Assembly (NCBI GenBank): GCA_963580455.1
Contig: OY756964.1
Span: 24,774,001 to 24,838,000 of the forward strand
Length of the DNA: 64,000 nt
Reading direction: 5' to 3'
From: Euonymus europaeus
Taxonomy: Eukaryota > Streptophyta > Magnoliopsida > Celastrales > Celastraceae
Both the position numbers and the translations under genes were made by a program. A model generated the notes under the pieces. It did no database searches. It saw only the letters and a program-made list of their open reading frames with translations, and was not told the origin of the DNA. Below, in pieces: positions 61,770 through 64,000 of this stretch. Each line of letters starts with the position of its first letter. Positions within the stretch are counted from its first letter, which is position 1.

Positions 61770-62860
61770 CTGGTTGTCCTCAGTTTTGGGACGATTGTAT
61801 TTGCGGAAGCTTGATATAGTGTATTTGCGGTCGAAAGGTGTAATTTGATTTTTTGGAGCTACACGACATTTAAGGTAAAATGTAATATTTTGAAGCATTT
61901 TCTTCGATTGGGTCATGGTTACGTTTTTGGAAAGTAGTTGCGTGATTATAACGTTGTCCATGTCTGAGACATACATTGTGGTGTGGGGGGTTTTATGCAG
62001 TGACATTGGGGATGAAAATGATTATGTTTTAGTTATGAAGGTTTTTTAAATTGTGTGATTATCACATTGCAATAGCTGATTATAAAGTGTTATATGCTGG
62101 TGCAATTTTGTAGGACAATCACTAGGGTGGTCTGATGGGCTTAAGACGTTGTGATGCTGGATTGCGTTGCACTAATTATAACACTGGCCTTGTATTGAAC
62201 CTACATTATGGTGTGGGGGGTTTTTGGGCATTGACATTGTTGGTGTTGTTAGTCACTCTCTAATGGATTTGATAATGTTTTGAGGTTATATGTTTGTTAG
62301 ATATTTTGATTATTACATTGGAATTGTTGAGTACATAGTGTCATTAGATGGTTCACTTTTTTAGCATAATAACAATGTGTTTGATTGACTTACACACATT
62401 GTGATATTGGATTGCATTGCCCTGATTATAACATTGACCATGGCGTGAACCTACATTGTGGTGTGGGGGTTATTGCGGAGTGACATTGGGGGTATTGTTA
62501 GTCAAATCTGTATTGGAATTGATAATGTTTTGGGGTTATTTGTTTGTTAGATAATGTGATTATTACATTGGAATAGTTGAGTACATAGTGTCATTACATG
62601 GTTCAATTTTTTAGCACAATGACTGTGTGTCTGAGTTGCTTAAGACATTGTGATAATGGATTGCATTGCCCTGATTATAACATTGACCATATCTTGAACC
62701 TACATGTGGCGTGGGGGTTATTGTGGAGTGACATTGGGAGTGTTGTTTGTCAAATCTGTATTGGAATTGATAATGTTATGGTGTTATATGTTTGTTAGCT
62801 AATGTGTGGCTGATTTGATTAAAACGTTGTCATACTGCATTGCATTGCCTTGTCGGTGTC
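61770..62860. repeat. Tandem array, ~250-bp period, about four copies
   Basis: The word 'gtgtggggg' (or 'gcgtggggg') recurs near 61981, 62211, 62461 and 62709, each preceded by 'attataac...tgaacctacatt' and followed by 'agtgacattggg'. 'tattacattggaat' recurs at 62311 and 62561. The two central copies are close to identical over long stretches; the outer ones are more diverged. No coding frame runs through the units. Confidence 0.8.
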
Positions 62861-64000
62861 CTTGATCTTTTTTCTACGGTCGCTTAATGGCTTTGCTAGT
62901 GAGTTGCTGGTTTTTTCTCCTCCACGAATAACTACAAGATCTAAAAGTTATTTATGGTATGAGAAATCACATTGTGGCATATTCTGTTTCATTTAAATGA
63001 GTTTTGATTTTGAATTGTCGAAGTTGAACTCCTTTCTTTTTTTGAGAAATTAGTGGAGATTTTTTGTTAATACATTGTCTTTACTAATGGAAGATGGGTA
63101 ACATTGTTTTGAATAGTCATTGTCACTAATGAGAGATGAATTTTCATATTTATGATCCCTTTTCATGCTACATGTTGGGTTATTTTGTATTACTATGGAC
63201 ACATTGACATGAGTATTACATTTATTTTAATTAGTTTGATATGATTAATTACGATGATGATGGGTGTTATTACATTAATATTATCACTGTCGTTAACAAA
63301 AATGATAAGATTTTTGTTACATTGGTGCAATAACATTGTACTTATAATATGGTAATTCCATAGAAGTGCTAACTTTAATTGTTGTTACATTGCATAGTTC
63401 AAAGTGACTATTGCATTGTTCTATATGTTGCTATTTCATTGGGTTTTTAAAAATGAATATTACATTATTATGTGACAATGTGCTTTTATGTATATGACAA
63501 TGGTTAATGATTTGTAGTCGTTATTGTAGATGGCGAAGGATAGTTCATTACGATCTAAACATAATTCAAAAGTCTCGGGCAATGTCAAAGTTACTTCATC
63601 GAAGAAGCCTTGCAGCCCTCGCAAAGAAATGCAGTTCAAATCCAATATGGAAGCGCTAAAAACACTGTTAGAAAGCCTCAAGATTAATATGACAATACAC
63701 ATTGTAATAAGGAACTGTCAAGATTAAACACAATGTAATAAGACACTGTCTAATGACCAATACAATGTAATAAGAACTGGGGGAAAAAAACAGTGGGAAA
63801 CTAATACACTAAATAATAATGCATTGTCAAATTGAAACACAGTGTAATAAAACATCGGCAAATTCAAACACAATTGAATAAGTCACTGGCAAAATAAAAG
63901 ACAATGTAATAAGGTCCTACCTAACACAATTGAATAAGTCATTGGACTTATGTCTTGACTAGAGGTATCTTGTTAGAATATGTCAACTTTTAATGGACAT
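62861..64000. other. TATTACATTG-rich tract that switches strand; right edge of window
   Basis: Up to about 63480 the plus strand is dotted with 'tacattg' words. After about 63695 the same words appear as their complement ('caatgtaataag'), spaced roughly 35-40 bases apart. A small open frame (63530-63727) lies at the switch point. The window ends inside this pattern, so the element may continue beyond it. Confidence 0.5.
63530..63727 (+). CDS. Small ORF of unknown origin between inverted repeat zones
   Basis: The 65-codon frame starts MAKDSSLRSKHNSKVSGNVK and is rich in Lys and Ser, with a KKPCSPRKE segment. The first 45 codons look protein-like, while the last 20 run into the repeat words. 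An AG just before the ATG, and possible donors later, would allow it to be one exon of a longer gene or transposon. I do not recognise it, and it may be chance. Confidence 0.18.
   Translation: MAKDSSLRSKHNSKVSGNVKVTSSKKPCSPRKEMQFKSNMEALKTLLESLKINMTIHIVIRNCQD

Noticed and set aside
1..64000. CRISPR array, operon-like gene cluster or organelle DNA insert
   Set aside because: The short repeats are not regularly spaced with unique spacers, the genes are individually spliced and unrelated in pathway, and no rRNA, tRNA or organelle gene block was seen.

Overview
This 64 kb window is AT-rich nuclear DNA from a flowering plant, almost certainly a eudicot. The evidence is spliced genes with GT-AG introns, plant-only protein families, and many short transposon relics (hAT and PIF/Harbinger-type MITEs, SINEs, LINE 3' ends, LTR relics). 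I could not place the species. I joined exons by hand from splice signals, reading phase and recalled family conservation. Six complete protein-coding genes result, and all six exon chains keep frame from ATG to stop.

Layout, left to right: (1) a NAC transcription factor of the NAC075 type, minus strand, 2227-6007, 6 exons, 447 aa. (2) The alpha subunit of mitochondrial processing peptidase, minus strand, 9887-17698, 13 exons, 507 aa. (3) An ATP-dependent 6-phosphofructokinase, plus strand, 21091-25987, 13 exons, 541 aa. (4) A gamma-glutamyl transpeptidase, minus strand, 27373-30861, 7 exons, 628 aa. (5) A very large glycine-rich secreted/multi-pass membrane protein of unknown function, minus strand, 33637-48239, 22 exons, 1442 aa, with one GC-AG intron. 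(6) Inositol oxygenase, minus strand, 49904-53148, 10 exons, 297 aa. From about 53.4 kb to the right edge I see no intact gene, only repeats: foldback elements, a decayed Ty3/gypsy gag fragment, a tandem array with a ~250 bp period, and a zone of TATTACATTG-like motifs that flips strand around a small ORF.

The genes do not form a pathway or operon; they are independent plant loci. Loose functional themes are secondary-wall/vascular regulation (NAC), mitochondrial protein import (MPP), glycolysis (PFK), glutathione turnover (GGT) and inositol-to-glucuronate conversion for wall sugars (inositol oxygenase). No bacterial-style system, CRISPR array or defence island is present.

The points most worth a second look are: two in-frame starts in PFK that could give a plastid and a cytosolic form; the uncharacterised 1442-aa membrane protein; the N-terminal membrane anchor with a dileucine signal on GGT; several MITEs and SINEs whose target-site duplications can be read directly; a long inverted repeat at 57.0-57.4 kb; and the repeat-rich right end.
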